Positions 1-5,661 of a stretch of 8,572 nucleotides of DNA are shown piece after piece. Each line of letters starts with the position of its first letter. The stretch's first letter is position 1. Origin of the DNA: CAZESH01 sp964514665. GTDB taxonomy: Bacteria; Bacillota; Bacilli; Paenibacillales; KCTC-25726. The notes beneath the pieces were generated by a model. The model saw only the letters and a list, made by a program, of their open reading frames with translations. It ran no database searches and had not been told where the DNA came from. The DNA lies in the NCBI GenBank assembly GCA_964514665.1, contig CAZESH010000186.1, positions 1 to 8,572 on the forward strand, given 5' to 3'. Both the position numbers and the translations under genes were made by a program.

Positions 1-255
1 ATCCTGGAGCATGTGAAGGGAAGCTCTTTGCTGATACACGAAGCCAGCTTTGGCGCCCAGGAAGTCGAACCGGACAATCCGCCCGCCCATTCCAGCGCCA
101 TGGACGCTGCGCGTGTAGCTGAAACCGCAGGAGTAGACAAGCTGTGTCTGGTTCACGGCAGAACGTCTTACATCGAAGAATCGCTTGTACGTGCGCGGCA
201 GATTTTTTCGAAAGAAGTCATATGGCCCCATGCAGGCCAAGTAGTTGAGGTATAA
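1..255 (+). CDS. MBL-fold metallohydrolase (RNase Z-like), C-terminal part
   Basis: This is the last 84 codons of a gene that enters from the left edge; the frame is open from base 1, so the GTG at 13 is internal. The residues match the C-terminal end of RNase Z-like metallo-beta-lactamase-fold hydrolases: a strand and acidic residue in LLIHEASF, then an H-S-S-A segment ahead of a helix (AARVAETAGVDKL), then LCLVHGR, where the His fits the last metal ligand, and a closing IWPHAGQVVEV strand. Such enzymes are cytoplasmic zinc-dependent hydrolases acting on phosphodiesters, lactones or thioesters. The visible part does not separate a tRNA 3' nuclease from a general MBL hydrolase. The main metal motif HxHxDH lies outside the window. 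The GH32 gene starts 27 bases downstream on the same strand, so the two are probably co-transcribed. Confidence 0.75.
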   Translation: MLEHVKGSSLLIHEASFGAQEVEPDNPPAHSSAMDAARVAETAGVDKLCLVHGRTSYIEESLVRARQIFSKEVIWPHAGQVVEV

Positions 256-282
256 ATCAGATCATCAACGGAGGATCCTGCA

Positions 283-1758
283 ATGAACACTCATCAACAA
301 AAACTGGAAGCGGCCAACCAGGCCTTGAGCAAGGCGGCGGAACGACTCGGCTATGATCCGCACAAGCCGGCATTCCATGCCCATGCGCCGGTGAACTGGA
401 TGAACGATCCGAACGGGCTGGTTTACTTTCATGATGAATACCACTTGTTTTATCAGCACAATCCATTCGCGCCTAAGCAGTGGGAAAGCGGAACAATTCA
501 TTGGGGGCATATGAAAAGCAAAGATTTGGTCCATTGGGAACACCTTCCCATTGCACTGGCTCCCAGTGAAGACTATGACCGTGACGGCTGTTTTTCCGGA
601 GGAGCCGCCGTCCATGAAGGGAAACTGTACCTGTTCTATACAGCGAACATCTTCACCGTGCCGCCGGGTCTTCCGGACGATCTATTGCAGCAGCAGTGCG
701 TCGCTGTCAGCGAGGACGGCATTCATTTCGAAAAATCGGAAGCAAATCCGATTATCAAGCACCCTCCCGCCGGCATCGGGCAAGACAACCATTTCCGCGA
801 TCCCAACGTATTTTTCCGCCAAGGCGTTTGGTATATGCTGGTCGGGAATCGTCTGGGGCAGAACGGCAAAATTTTATTGTATCGCTCAAACGACCTGATT
901 CGTTGGGAATATGTCAAAGTTTTCGGCGAAAGCAAAGGCGGCATGGGATATATGTGGGAATGTCCCGATTTCTTCACATCGGAGGGCAAAGACATTCTTG
1001 CCTTTTCGCCGCAAGGGATCGGATGGCCGGACCAGCCGAACATCTCGGGCTACTATATGGGACGGTTGGATGATCAATCGCTTGACTTCTCGCACGGCGA
1101 ATTTCACAAACTGGATCTCGGCTTCGATTTTTACGCTTCCCAATCATTCGAGGATGGAAAAGGGAGAAGAATATTGTTCGGCTGGATGAGAATGCCCAAG
1201 AATGCGGACAAAATGTGGGCCGGCTCCATGACCTTGCCGAGAGAGCTGCGGGTTGCCGGAGACCGTCTGACGGTCCATCCGGTTGAAGAATTGCAATTGT
1301 TGCGGCAACATCTAATCTCGTTGTCCGATGTCCGGATTGAACAAGATGCAAAAACAACGCTCCCCGGCATTAAAGGCACTTGTCTCGAGCTCATCTGCAC
1401 GTTCGATCTTACCGATACGGACGCGGCCGAATTCGGTCTGGAACTCCGAACTTCGCCCTCAGGGGTTCAAAAGACGGTCATCACTTATTCGACAGCATAT
1501 CATACGATCACCCTGGATAGGAATCAATCGGGGGAATTCGTTTCAGGGACACGCGTATGCGATCTAGAGCGGCACGCGAACGAGCTGGAATTGCACATCT
1601 ATTTGGACCGCTGCATGATGGAGATGTTCATCAACAAAGGCGACTTCGTCATGTCGGGTTATATGTTCCCGAATCCCGACAACGAGGATATCGTATTCTT
1701 CTCACGCAGCGGAACAACCAAGCTTAAATCGATCGAATGCTGGAACTTGAAATTGTAA
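283..1758 (+). CDS. GH32 sucrose-6-phosphate hydrolase / beta-fructosidase
   Basis: A complete 491-residue glycoside hydrolase of family 32, which cleaves beta-fructofuranosyl bonds in sucrose-6-phosphate, sucrose or short fructans. All three catalytic signatures are present: WMNDPNG with the nucleophile Asp42, FRDP with the transition-state stabiliser Asp173, and WECPD with the acid/base Glu226. FSGG near residues 104-107 is another family block. Residues from about 340 onward form the C-terminal beta-sandwich, with EMFINKGDFVMSGYMFP from 447. The length is normal for cytoplasmic ScrB/SacA enzymes and there is no signal peptide, so it acts inside the cell. The start is set by GGAGGA at 270-275, seven bases before the ATG. 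No sugar transporter, fructokinase or LacI-type regulator is visible, so phosphorylated versus free substrate cannot be decided. A gene symbol (sacA/scrB) would be a guess. Confidence 0.95.
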   Translation: MNTHQQKLEAANQALSKAAERLGYDPHKPAFHAHAPVNWMNDPNGLVYFHDEYHLFYQHNPFAPKQWESGTIHWGHMKSKDLVHWEHLPIALAPSEDYDRDGCFSGGAAVHEGKLYLFYTANIFTVPPGLPDDLLQQQCVAVSEDGIHFEKSEANPIIKHPPAGIGQDNHFRDPNVFFRQGVWYMLVGNRLGQNGKILLYRSNDLIRWEYVKVFGESKGGMGYMWECPDFFTSEGKDILAFSPQGIGWPDQPNISGYYMGRLDDQSLDFSHGEFHKLDLGFDFYASQSFEDGKGRRILFGWMRMPKNADKMWAGSMTLPRELRVAGDRLTVHPVEELQLLRQHLISLSDVRIEQDAKTTLPGIKGTCLELICTFDLTDTDAAEFGLELRTSPSGVQKTVITYSTAYHTITLDRNQSGEFVSGTRVCDLERHANELELHIYLDRCMMEMFINKGDFVMSGYMFPNPDNEDIVFFSRSGTTKLKSIECWNLKL

Positions 1759-1776
1759 AGTCGTCTTTATCGGAGG

Positions 1777-1820
1777 TGATTCAGAAATGGATAAGAGAAA
1801 AATGTATAAATTCTGAATCA
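1777..1820. repeat. Perfect 10-bp inverted repeat around the micro-ORF
   Basis: TGATTCAGAA (1777-1786) is matched exactly by TTCTGAATCA (1811-1820), leaving a 24-base loop. The left arm starts in the last bases of the ribosome binding site, and the loop holds the ATG at 1787. In RNA this hairpin would sit directly before the terminator hairpin at 1825-1861 and could partly hide the ribosome binding site. Confidence 0.7.
1787..1816 (+). CDS. Nine-codon ORF with near-ideal ribosome binding site
   Basis: ATG at 1787 opens MDKRKMYKF followed by TGA. It lies 28 bases after the GH32 stop and is preceded by GGAGGTGAT (1772-1780), a very long match to the 3' end of 16S rRNA, with about 10 bases from GGAGG to the ATG. 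The ORF fills the loop and enters the right arm of a perfect inverted repeat (1777-1820). It could be a translated micropeptide, a translation-sensitive control element, or the 5' stub of a lost third operon gene. No known peptide is recognised. The ribosome binding site is strong; a function is only inferred. Confidence 0.3.
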   Translation: MDKRKMYKF

Positions 1821-1824
1821 CTAA

Positions 1825-1861
1825 GGGACCTCATCCCCACCTGCCCGTGGGATTGAGGTCC
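1825..1861. terminator. Hairpin terminator after the GH32 operon
   Basis: GGACCTCA (1826-1833) pairs with TGAGGTCC (1854-1861), and TCCC/GGGA extends the stem with one bulged T. The plus-strand 3' side is TTTCGCTT, only a weak U-tract. The broken minus-strand gene ends at 1868 just beyond it, so the hairpin may stop transcription from both sides. The stem is clear; efficiency is inferred. Confidence 0.7.
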
Positions 1862-1867
1862 TTTCGC

Positions 1868-2338
1868 TTAATATTCAGGACGTTCCCATGAATCGTTCGG
1901 GAGTGTCGGTTTCGGATGTACTGCTTGATATAACAAGACTAAAAACAAAACCACCTCAAACAGCCGCAATGGCCACAGCAAGAAAACCGTCCGTTCGGAT
2001 TATGTGAAGTCGACATTCAGGTCCCCCGCGATCGGAGCAATGAATTTGATCGGGTCTGTCCACAATTCCAATTTTGGATACGGCCCGTCCATTTGCGGGT
2101 GACATCCATCGTCGCCAGATAGAGCATTTTCAATTACCTGTCGGAAAGATCGCTTTCCGTAACCTTCCGAAGTTGACGGTTCGGAGAGTGTCCATATAGG
2201 GGCACTCTCTATGATGAGAGTGCCCCAGGGGCTAAAACCCACTATTTCCGACTTATGTTGAATTTCCCCAGTCACTTCGAGACCGCTATAGATAATTTCT
2301 TCGTTTGCGTCTACTTTCTTGGCTTGAGAGTGCAGGAA
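1868..2338 (-). pseudogene. Broken gene for an unidentified protein with C-terminal membrane helix
   Basis: One minus-strand frame runs from 2338 to the TAA at 1868-1870 (157 codons) with a single internal stop, TAA at 2000-2002. The upstream part (about 112 codons) reads as ordinary protein, for example DANEEIIYSGLEV, GFSPWGTLIIESAP and PYPKLELWTDPIKFIAPIAG. The downstream 43 codons encode RTVFLLWPLRLFEV, a hydrophobic helix VVLFLVLLYQAV and a polar tail ending SWERPEY, typical of a C-terminal transmembrane anchor. The frame has no ATG: a TAG at 2339-2341 closes it and GTG at 2273 is the only obvious start-like codon. I read this as a 5'-truncated gene that also carries a nonsense mutation. 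I do not recognise the family. Alternatives are two adjacent small genes or recoding of the stop. It follows the HxlR gene on the same strand and happens to be in the same frame. Confidence 0.5.
2199..2226. repeat. Perfect 11-bp inverted repeat inside the broken gene
   Basis: GGGGCACTCTC (2199-2209) and GAGAGTGCCCC (2216-2226) are exact complements around a 6-base loop. Another GAGAGTG at 2184-2190 can pair with CACTCTC at 2203-2209, so two mutually exclusive hairpins are possible; a further GAGAGTGC lies at 2326-2333. No T-run follows on either strand, so it does not look like a standard terminator. It lies in the reading frame, where it encodes GTLIIESAP. Confidence 0.6.
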
Positions 2339-2353
2339 CTATGGCGTGGTTTT

Positions 2354-2767
2354 TTATGAAGTAATATCGTCGAAATTCTGCAAAAGACGCTGCTCCAGCC
2401 CTTTTTCGTTTGTTGTCAGTTCCTGCATGATCGGTATACTCATATCGGTATTTGGGTTGTATTTAAGGCCCCAGTGCATAATGGCAAAAACGACCGGAAG
2501 CAGGTCAAGTGCCTTTTGTGTTGGTCGGTACATCGTTTGTGCACGGTTTGAATCACCTTCTATCTTGACGAGCAGGCCTGCTTCAGTGAGTGATTGGAGC
2601 CGTGCGCTCAATATATTGGTTGAGATACGCTCACGCGAAGCAAGAAACTCGCGGTAATATCGCTTGTTGTGGATAAGGACGTCGCGAAGAATGACCAGGC
2701 TCCAGGGATCGCCCCAGATGTCGAGCGCAAATACAATTGGACAAACGGTGGAGGTTCGCTTTTTCAT
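2354..2767 (-). CDS. HxlR-family winged-helix transcriptional regulator
   Basis: A 137-residue MarR/HxlR-type DNA-binding protein. Family signs in order: a Cys-Pro near the N-terminus (Cys9, the only cysteine), then a helix with WGDPWSLVILRDVL, the recognition region ISTNILSARLQSLTEAGLL, the wing through TMYRPTQKALDLLPVV, and a final helix with MHWG. HxlR members often use the N-terminal Cys to sense quinones, aldehydes or oxidants, as YodB does in Bacillus; that role here is inferred. The frame also allows TTG at 2803 and ATG at 2773. I chose ATG at 2767 because a clear promoter (TATAAT at 2780-2775) places the transcript start at about 2768, giving a leaderless mRNA, and no ribosome binding site precedes any candidate. 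It diverges from the SRPBCC-SDR-SRPBCC genes and probably represses both them and itself through the operators at 2790-2834. Confidence 0.9.
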   Translation of the reverse strand: MKKRTSTVCPIVFALDIWGDPWSLVILRDVLIHNKRYYREFLASRERISTNILSARLQSLTEAGLLVKIEGDSNRAQTMYRPTQKALDLLPVVFAIMHWGLKYNPNTDMSIPIMQELTTNEKGLEQRLLQNFDDITS

Positions 2768-2774
2768 GAGCATA

Positions 2775-2803
2775 ATTATACTATTTGTGCTTGCATTTTG
2801 CAA
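2775..2803 (-). promoter_or_regulatory. Promoter of the HxlR regulator gene
   Basis: On the minus strand, TTGCAA (2803-2798) and a perfect TATAAT (2780-2775) are separated by 17 bases. The predicted start, about 2768, falls at the ATG at 2767, suggesting a leaderless transcript. The -35 box and part of the spacer are formed by the first operator copy at 2790-2803, which suggests autorepression. Confidence 0.7.
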
Positions 2804-2834
2804 TTATGTACTTGCATTTTGCAAGTACATAATT
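2790..2834. promoter_or_regulatory. Double palindromic operator, likely HxlR binding site
   Basis: The 14-mer CTTGCATTTTGCAA occurs at 2790-2803 and again at 2811-2824, a 21-bp offset or two helical turns on the same face. The second copy is the core of a perfect palindrome with 15-bp arms, AATTATGTACTTGCA (2802-2816) and its complement (2820-2834), around TTT. The first copy keeps only the inner TTGCA/TGCAA arms. This gives one strong and one weaker site covering the -35 boxes of both divergent promoters. Binding by the adjacent HxlR protein is an inference from position and symmetry. Confidence 0.75.
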
Positions 2835-2840
2835 TATACT
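2812..2840 (+). promoter_or_regulatory. Promoter of the SRPBCC-SDR-SRPBCC operon
   Basis: TTGCAT (2812-2817) and TATACT (2835-2840) have a 17-base spacer. The predicted start near 2847 gives a leader of about 33 bases before the GTG at 2880. The -35 box and most of the spacer lie in the large palindrome, so a bound repressor would block RNA polymerase. Confidence 0.7.
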
Positions 2841-2864
2841 CGGTTTGTAGTCAACAAATAGTGA

Positions 2865-2980
2865 GAGGAGATTACTAGCGTGAATCAAAGTTACAGCACA
2901 TCATTTACGGTAGACCAAAGCCCCGAAGAGGTCTTCGCCGCCATCGTCAACGTCCGCGGATGGTGGTCGGAAGAAATTGA
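2865..2980 (+). repeat. Direct repeat, copy A: ribosome binding site and 5' end of SRPBCC copy 1
   Basis: Aligned at an offset of 1247 bases with 4112-4227. The 100 bases 2881-2980 are identical, including every third codon position. The 16 bases upstream (GAGGAG to the start codon) differ at only three places, one of which changes ATG to GTG. Similarity falls sharply after 2980. Confidence 0.95.
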
Positions 2981-3314
2981 GGGTGACACGGACAAGCTCG
3001 GCGCCCAGTTTATGTTTCGCCACAAGAATCTTCATCGCAGCACTCACAAGATCACCGAATTTCAGCCCGGCCGGAAAGTCGTATGGCATACTACAGACAG
3101 CCGCCTAAGCTTTGTTAATGACGAGACGGAATGGAATGGCACGGACATTGTCTTTGAAATTTCCGGGAAAGATGACATGACCGAACTTCGTTTTACGCAC
3201 ATCGGGTTGACTCCAACCATCCAATGCTACAATGACTGTTCAGGTGCTTGGGGATTTTATATCAACGACAGTTTGCGCAGCCTGATTACAACAGGTAAAG
3301 GGCAGCCCGGTTAG
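2880..3314 (+). CDS. SRPBCC (AHSA1-like) domain protein, copy 1
   Basis: A 144-residue single-domain protein of the SRPBCC / Bet v1-like fold, AHSA1-like branch, cytoplasmic. Signs are the opening strand and helix (SFTVDQSPEEVFAAIVNVRGWWSEEIEG), the central strands with KITEFQPGRKVVWH, and the C-terminal FTHIGLTP then a helix with SLRSLITTGKGQPG. These proteins form a helix-capped hydrophobic cavity for small ligands; many are annotated as ATPase activators, but no activity can be read from the sequence. It starts with GTG, nine bases after AGGAG (2866-2870); the second copy has ATG at the equivalent place. It is the first gene after the operator and promoter, with the SDR 39 bases downstream. 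Bases 2881-2980 are identical to 4128-4227 in copy 2, while the remainder differs strongly (about 60 of 109 residues identical). Confidence 0.88.
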   Translation: MNQSYSTSFTVDQSPEEVFAAIVNVRGWWSEEIEGDTDKLGAQFMFRHKNLHRSTHKITEFQPGRKVVWHTTDSRLSFVNDETEWNGTDIVFEISGKDDMTELRFTHIGLTPTIQCYNDCSGAWGFYINDSLRSLITTGKGQPG

Positions 3315-3353
3315 AAAGCGGACTCTCGCAAATAATCCACGAGGAGGATGTTT

Positions 3354-4079
3354 ATGACCATCAAAGGAATGACGGTTTTGGTAACCGGGGCCAACCGCGG
3401 GATTGGACGGGCTCTGGTCGAGGAAGCCTTGAAGAGAGGGGCGAGTCGGGTATATGCCGGTTCACGCCAGCCCCTCACCCACCCGGATGGGCGTGTCACG
3501 CCCCTGACCTTGGACGTGACCGACGGCGCACAGATTCAGGAAGCCGTTAGCAAAGTCGAATCTCTAGACATCCTCATCAATAACGCCGGTATCGTCGCTT
3601 ACGATGATTTGAGCGATCGCGCCGTGATTGACCGGATGCTCGCCGTCAACTTCTTTGGCGCATACGACGTGATCCAGGCCTTCCTCCCGCTGTTGACTCG
3701 TTCCAAGGGAGCCATTGTCAACAATGTCTCGGTTAACGCCTTCGCTCCCTTTCCGCTCGTTGCGGCCTACTCTGTCTCGAAGGCGGCCGTATTCAACATG
3801 ACACAATCGCTGCGCGGCCTCCTGGCCGGGCGGGGCATTAGCGTTCATGCCGTCATGACCGGCATCGTGGACACCGATATGACCCGAGGCTTCGACGGGA
3901 TACCAAAGACCGCTCCGGAGACCGTAGCGCAAGGCGTCTTCGACGGAGTGGAGAAAGGGGAAGAGGAAATCTTCCCCGATCCCATGGCAGAGCCCTTGGC
4001 AGACAGCTGGCGAAACGGTGCAGGCAAGGCGCTCGAACGCCAGTATGTGGCAGTGGCATTACAATTTGCCAAGTCCTGA
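3354..4079 (+). CDS. Short-chain dehydrogenase/reductase (classical SDR)
   Basis: A 241-residue cytoplasmic NAD(P)-dependent oxidoreductase with a Rossmann fold. The cofactor motif TGANRGIG is at residues 11-18, NNAG at 76-79, catalytic Ser126 in NNVSV, Tyr139 and Lys143 in YSVSK, and the usual post-catalytic segment GIVDTDMT. The Arg in YAGSRQ, just after the second strand, suggests preference for NADP(H); this is inference. The length is typical of classical SDRs. ATG at 3354 is chosen because GGAGG (3343-3347) is six bases upstream of it but directly abuts the ATG at 3348. The gene sits between two SRPBCC paralogues, with gaps of 39 and 47 bases, so all three are likely one operon under the HxlR operator. 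The substrate is unknown; carbonyl reduction is the general family role. Confidence 0.93.
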   Translation: MTIKGMTVLVTGANRGIGRALVEEALKRGASRVYAGSRQPLTHPDGRVTPLTLDVTDGAQIQEAVSKVESLDILINNAGIVAYDDLSDRAVIDRMLAVNFFGAYDVIQAFLPLLTRSKGAIVNNVSVNAFAPFPLVAAYSVSKAAVFNMTQSLRGLLAGRGISVHAVMTGIVDTDMTRGFDGIPKTAPETVAQGVFDGVEKGEEEIFPDPMAEPLADSWRNGAGKALERQYVAVALQFAKS

Positions 4080-4111
4080 TCGAAGGATGCCCGGCATTTC
4101 AACAAATCAAG

Positions 4112-4227
4112 GAGGAGAATACTGGCATGAATCAAAGTTACAGCACATCATTTACGGTAGACCAAAGCCCCGAAGAGGTCTTCGCCGCCATCGTCAACGT
4201 CCGCGGATGGTGGTCGGAAGAAATTGA
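4112..4227 (+). repeat. Direct repeat, copy B: ribosome binding site and 5' end of SRPBCC copy 2
   Basis: Partner of 2865-2980. Bases 4128-4227 match 2881-2980 without a mismatch; the first difference is at 4228. The block includes the ribosome binding site region GAGGAG (4112-4117) with the same 9-base gap to the start codon. Confidence 0.95.
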
Positions 4228-4600
4228 AGGCAGGACTGACGAACTCTGCGAATTTAAGTACCACTACCAAGACATTCACCGCTGCTCCATCAAAATCACC
4301 GAACTTGTTCCAGGTGAAAAGGTTGTTTGGCACATTACAGACAACTACTTTAACTTCGTAAAGGACAAGAGCGAGTGGAAAGATACCGACATTGTGTTCG
4401 ACATCGCAAGGAATGGCGACAAAACAGACGTTTGCTTTACGCACATTGGCCTAGTCCCCTCTTACGAATGCTACAATATTTGCTCGGATGCCTGGGGCAC
4501 ATACATTAACGGCAGCCTGCGCGACTTGATTGCCAAGGGTAAGGGCCAGCCCAACCAAAACGGGCAAATTGCAAACAAACACGGCATAGAAAACTCTTAA
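4127..4600 (+). CDS. SRPBCC (AHSA1-like) domain protein, copy 2
   Basis: A 157-residue paralogue of the protein starting at 2880, with the same Bet v1-like fold signs: GWWSEEIEG near residue 30, KITELVPGEKVVWH in the middle, FTHIGLVPSYECYN and SLRDLIAKGKGQP near the end. Residues 1-35 are identical to copy 1 at protein and DNA level; after that about 55% are identical. It lacks one residue near position 41 relative to copy 1 (LCEF against LGAQF) and carries a polar tail of about 13 residues after GKGQP. The start ATG is nine bases after GGAG in GGAGGAG (4111-4117). It is the last gene of the proposed operon; the next clear terminator is at 4727-4757. The ligand and function are unknown. Confidence 0.88.
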   Translation: MNQSYSTSFTVDQSPEEVFAAIVNVRGWWSEEIEGRTDELCEFKYHYQDIHRCSIKITELVPGEKVVWHITDNYFNFVKDKSEWKDTDIVFDIARNGDKTDVCFTHIGLVPSYECYNICSDAWGTYINGSLRDLIAKGKGQPNQNGQIANKHGIENS

Positions 4601-4726
4601 AAACACCCGGTCATAGACCGAAGCTCGGAGCTTAGCAGAGATTGCGTTGCCTCTTCTGAAAGCGTCGAGCTGAGTATTAGCAATTGTGCAAACAGTTTAC
4701 ATTCCCCGATAATCCCCGAAGTTAGA

Positions 4727-4757
4727 ACAAAATCACCCTTTAAAGGGGTGATTTTGT
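4727..4757. terminator. Strong hairpin terminator after the SRPBCC-SDR operon
   Basis: ACAAAATCACCC (4727-4738) pairs perfectly with GGGTGATTTTGT (4746-4757) around a 7-base loop. The A-rich left arm and T-rich right arm let it work on either strand. It lies 126 bases after copy 2. Between the gene and this hairpin are only two short inverted repeats (4608-4620 and 4621-4633) and no gene. Confidence 0.8.
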
Positions 4758-5015
4758 CTAGAGTGCCGTTGCTTATGATTGAAGACGACCAAATCTCAGA
4801 TTTCCGTCTCGAACGGGCTGCGGCTCAGCGAATTGAAAGTCTGTCACCAATCTTATACCCATGCCAGTCAACGCAGACTCCTGCGGGTTTCTCCTCAAAA
4901 AACTTGCCCTTACTTGTGGTACGGTTCTACGTATCATCAAAAAGGCGAAAAAGTAATTGTAACATTTTCCACCAATTTCTCTGGCGACGAATAAAAGAGC
5001 CTGAAATAGTCAGAC
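4758..5015. other. Unassigned stretch between terminator and toxin gene
   Basis: About 260 bases with no convincing gene. Two plus-strand frames stay open for 70-115 codons, one ending QKTCPYLWYGSTY then GEKVIVTFSTNFSGDE with stop at 4992-4994. Neither has a ribosome binding site or a family resemblance I recognise. The second reads like real protein near its end, so a decayed gene fragment is possible. Confidence 0.35.
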
Positions 5016-5357
5016 TCATCTATCAGCGCCATGACCCTCATAGCCAAACAACTCACGAAGGTAATCCCGACGCCCATGCAGAATACGATGAATAATGATG
5101 GTATCACCGAGAATTTTATAAAAAACCAAATAAGGATGCACTACAATAAATCGGTAACCGCGTTGAATTAGCGTATATTCATCTTCAGCTAATACCGACC
5201 CCATATGGGGAAATTCGCTAAGCTGTGCAATTTGGCTGTCCAACTTATCCAGCATATTCTCCGCAGCCAAATTATTATCCTGCGATATATACGAAAAAAT
5301 TTCTTCCATATCATCAACGGCTGCTGGAGCATATTTGACTTTATTCTTTGGCGGCAT
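5016..5357 (-). CDS. RelE/ParE-family toxin
   Basis: A 113-residue protein of the RelE/ParE toxin superfamily. Family features are the N-terminal helices with AVDDMEEIFSYIS and AAENMLDKLDSQIAQL, the P-HMG turn after the second helix, the strands GYRFIVVHPYLVFYKI and DTIIIHRILHGRRD, with the typical His-x3-Arg-Asp close. Relatives either cut mRNA at the ribosome or block gyrase; the sequence alone does not decide which. ATG at 5357 has GGAGGAA (5369-5363 on the minus strand) just upstream. The gene overlaps the end of the antitoxin gene by 17 bases, giving translational coupling. The polar C-terminal tail (ELFGYEGHGADR) is slightly longer than usual. Confidence 0.88.
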   Translation of the reverse strand: MPPKNKVKYAPAAVDDMEEIFSYISQDNNLAAENMLDKLDSQIAQLSEFPHMGSVLAEDEYTLIQRGYRFIVVHPYLVFYKILGDTIIIHRILHGRRDYLRELFGYEGHGADR

Positions 5358-5613
5358 TAATCTTCCTCCGCATATTCTGGATTACTCGATCATGATCAAG
5401 TAATTCCGCTCCTTCCGCAACTTGCTTTTCTGCTACCAACAGCTTGGATTGTAATTTAATGCGGGCTTCCATGCGTCGAAATGCTTCATGACTCATCACA
5501 ACCAAATCTGCCTCCCCGTTGCGTGTAAGTATCACAGGCTCATCAATTTCATGGCAGTATTTAGAAAATCCATTGTAATCTTGCCTAATTGTGGTGGATG
5601 GTTTAATATTCAT
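5341..5613 (-). CDS. Phd/YefM-family antitoxin
   Basis: A 90-residue antitoxin. The N-terminal half shows the Phd/YefM DNA-binding fold: KPSTTIRQDYNGFSKYC, then EPVILTRNGEADLVVMSHEAF, the hallmark strand-turn-strand and helix. The C-terminal half is a charged, probably disordered or helical toxin-binding segment (ARIKLQSKLLVAEKQV through MRRKINAAKE). It would neutralise the downstream RelE/ParE toxin and repress the shared promoter. The ATG at 5613 is preceded by AAAGGGG (about 5628-5622, minus strand) seven to eight bases away. It is the first gene of the two-gene operon. Confidence 0.88.
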   Translation of the reverse strand: MNIKPSTTIRQDYNGFSKYCHEIDEPVILTRNGEADLVVMSHEAFRRMEARIKLQSKLLVAEKQVAEGAELLDHDRVIQNMRRKINAAKE

Positions 5614-5655
5614 CTGTGCAGCCCCTTTCTACTTGCATGACATTATTCTGACGAT

Positions 5656-5661
5656 ATTATA
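5656..5661 (-). promoter_or_regulatory. Likely -10 box of the toxin-antitoxin operon
   Basis: A perfect TATAAT on the minus strand (5661-5656) lies about 43 bases before the antitoxin ATG. It is embedded in the short palindrome GATAT-T-ATATC (5653-5663), a possible autoregulatory site. I see no good -35 box at 16-18 bases. Confidence 0.45.

Noticed and set aside
1888..2007. A 39-codon plus-strand ORF (ATG at 1888) with a weak AGGA upstream
   Set aside because: The opposite strand reads far more like protein (transmembrane helix and tail of the broken gene); this ORF has no recognisable features.
2664..2878. Two overlapping plus-strand ORFs of 65 and 69 codons across the HxlR promoter region
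   Set aside because: They are antisense to the HxlR gene and run through its operator and both promoters; neither has a ribosome binding site.
3348..3353. Upstream ATG at 3348 as the start of the SDR
   Set aside because: It directly follows the GGAGG ribosome binding site with no spacing; the ATG at 3354 has a normal 6-base gap and fits SDR N-termini.
4861..4956. A 31-codon plus-strand ORF ending in a basic amphipathic stretch (LRIIKKAKK), like a small toxin or antimicrobial peptide
   Set aside because: There is no ribosome binding site, and basic tails arise easily from A-rich sequence.
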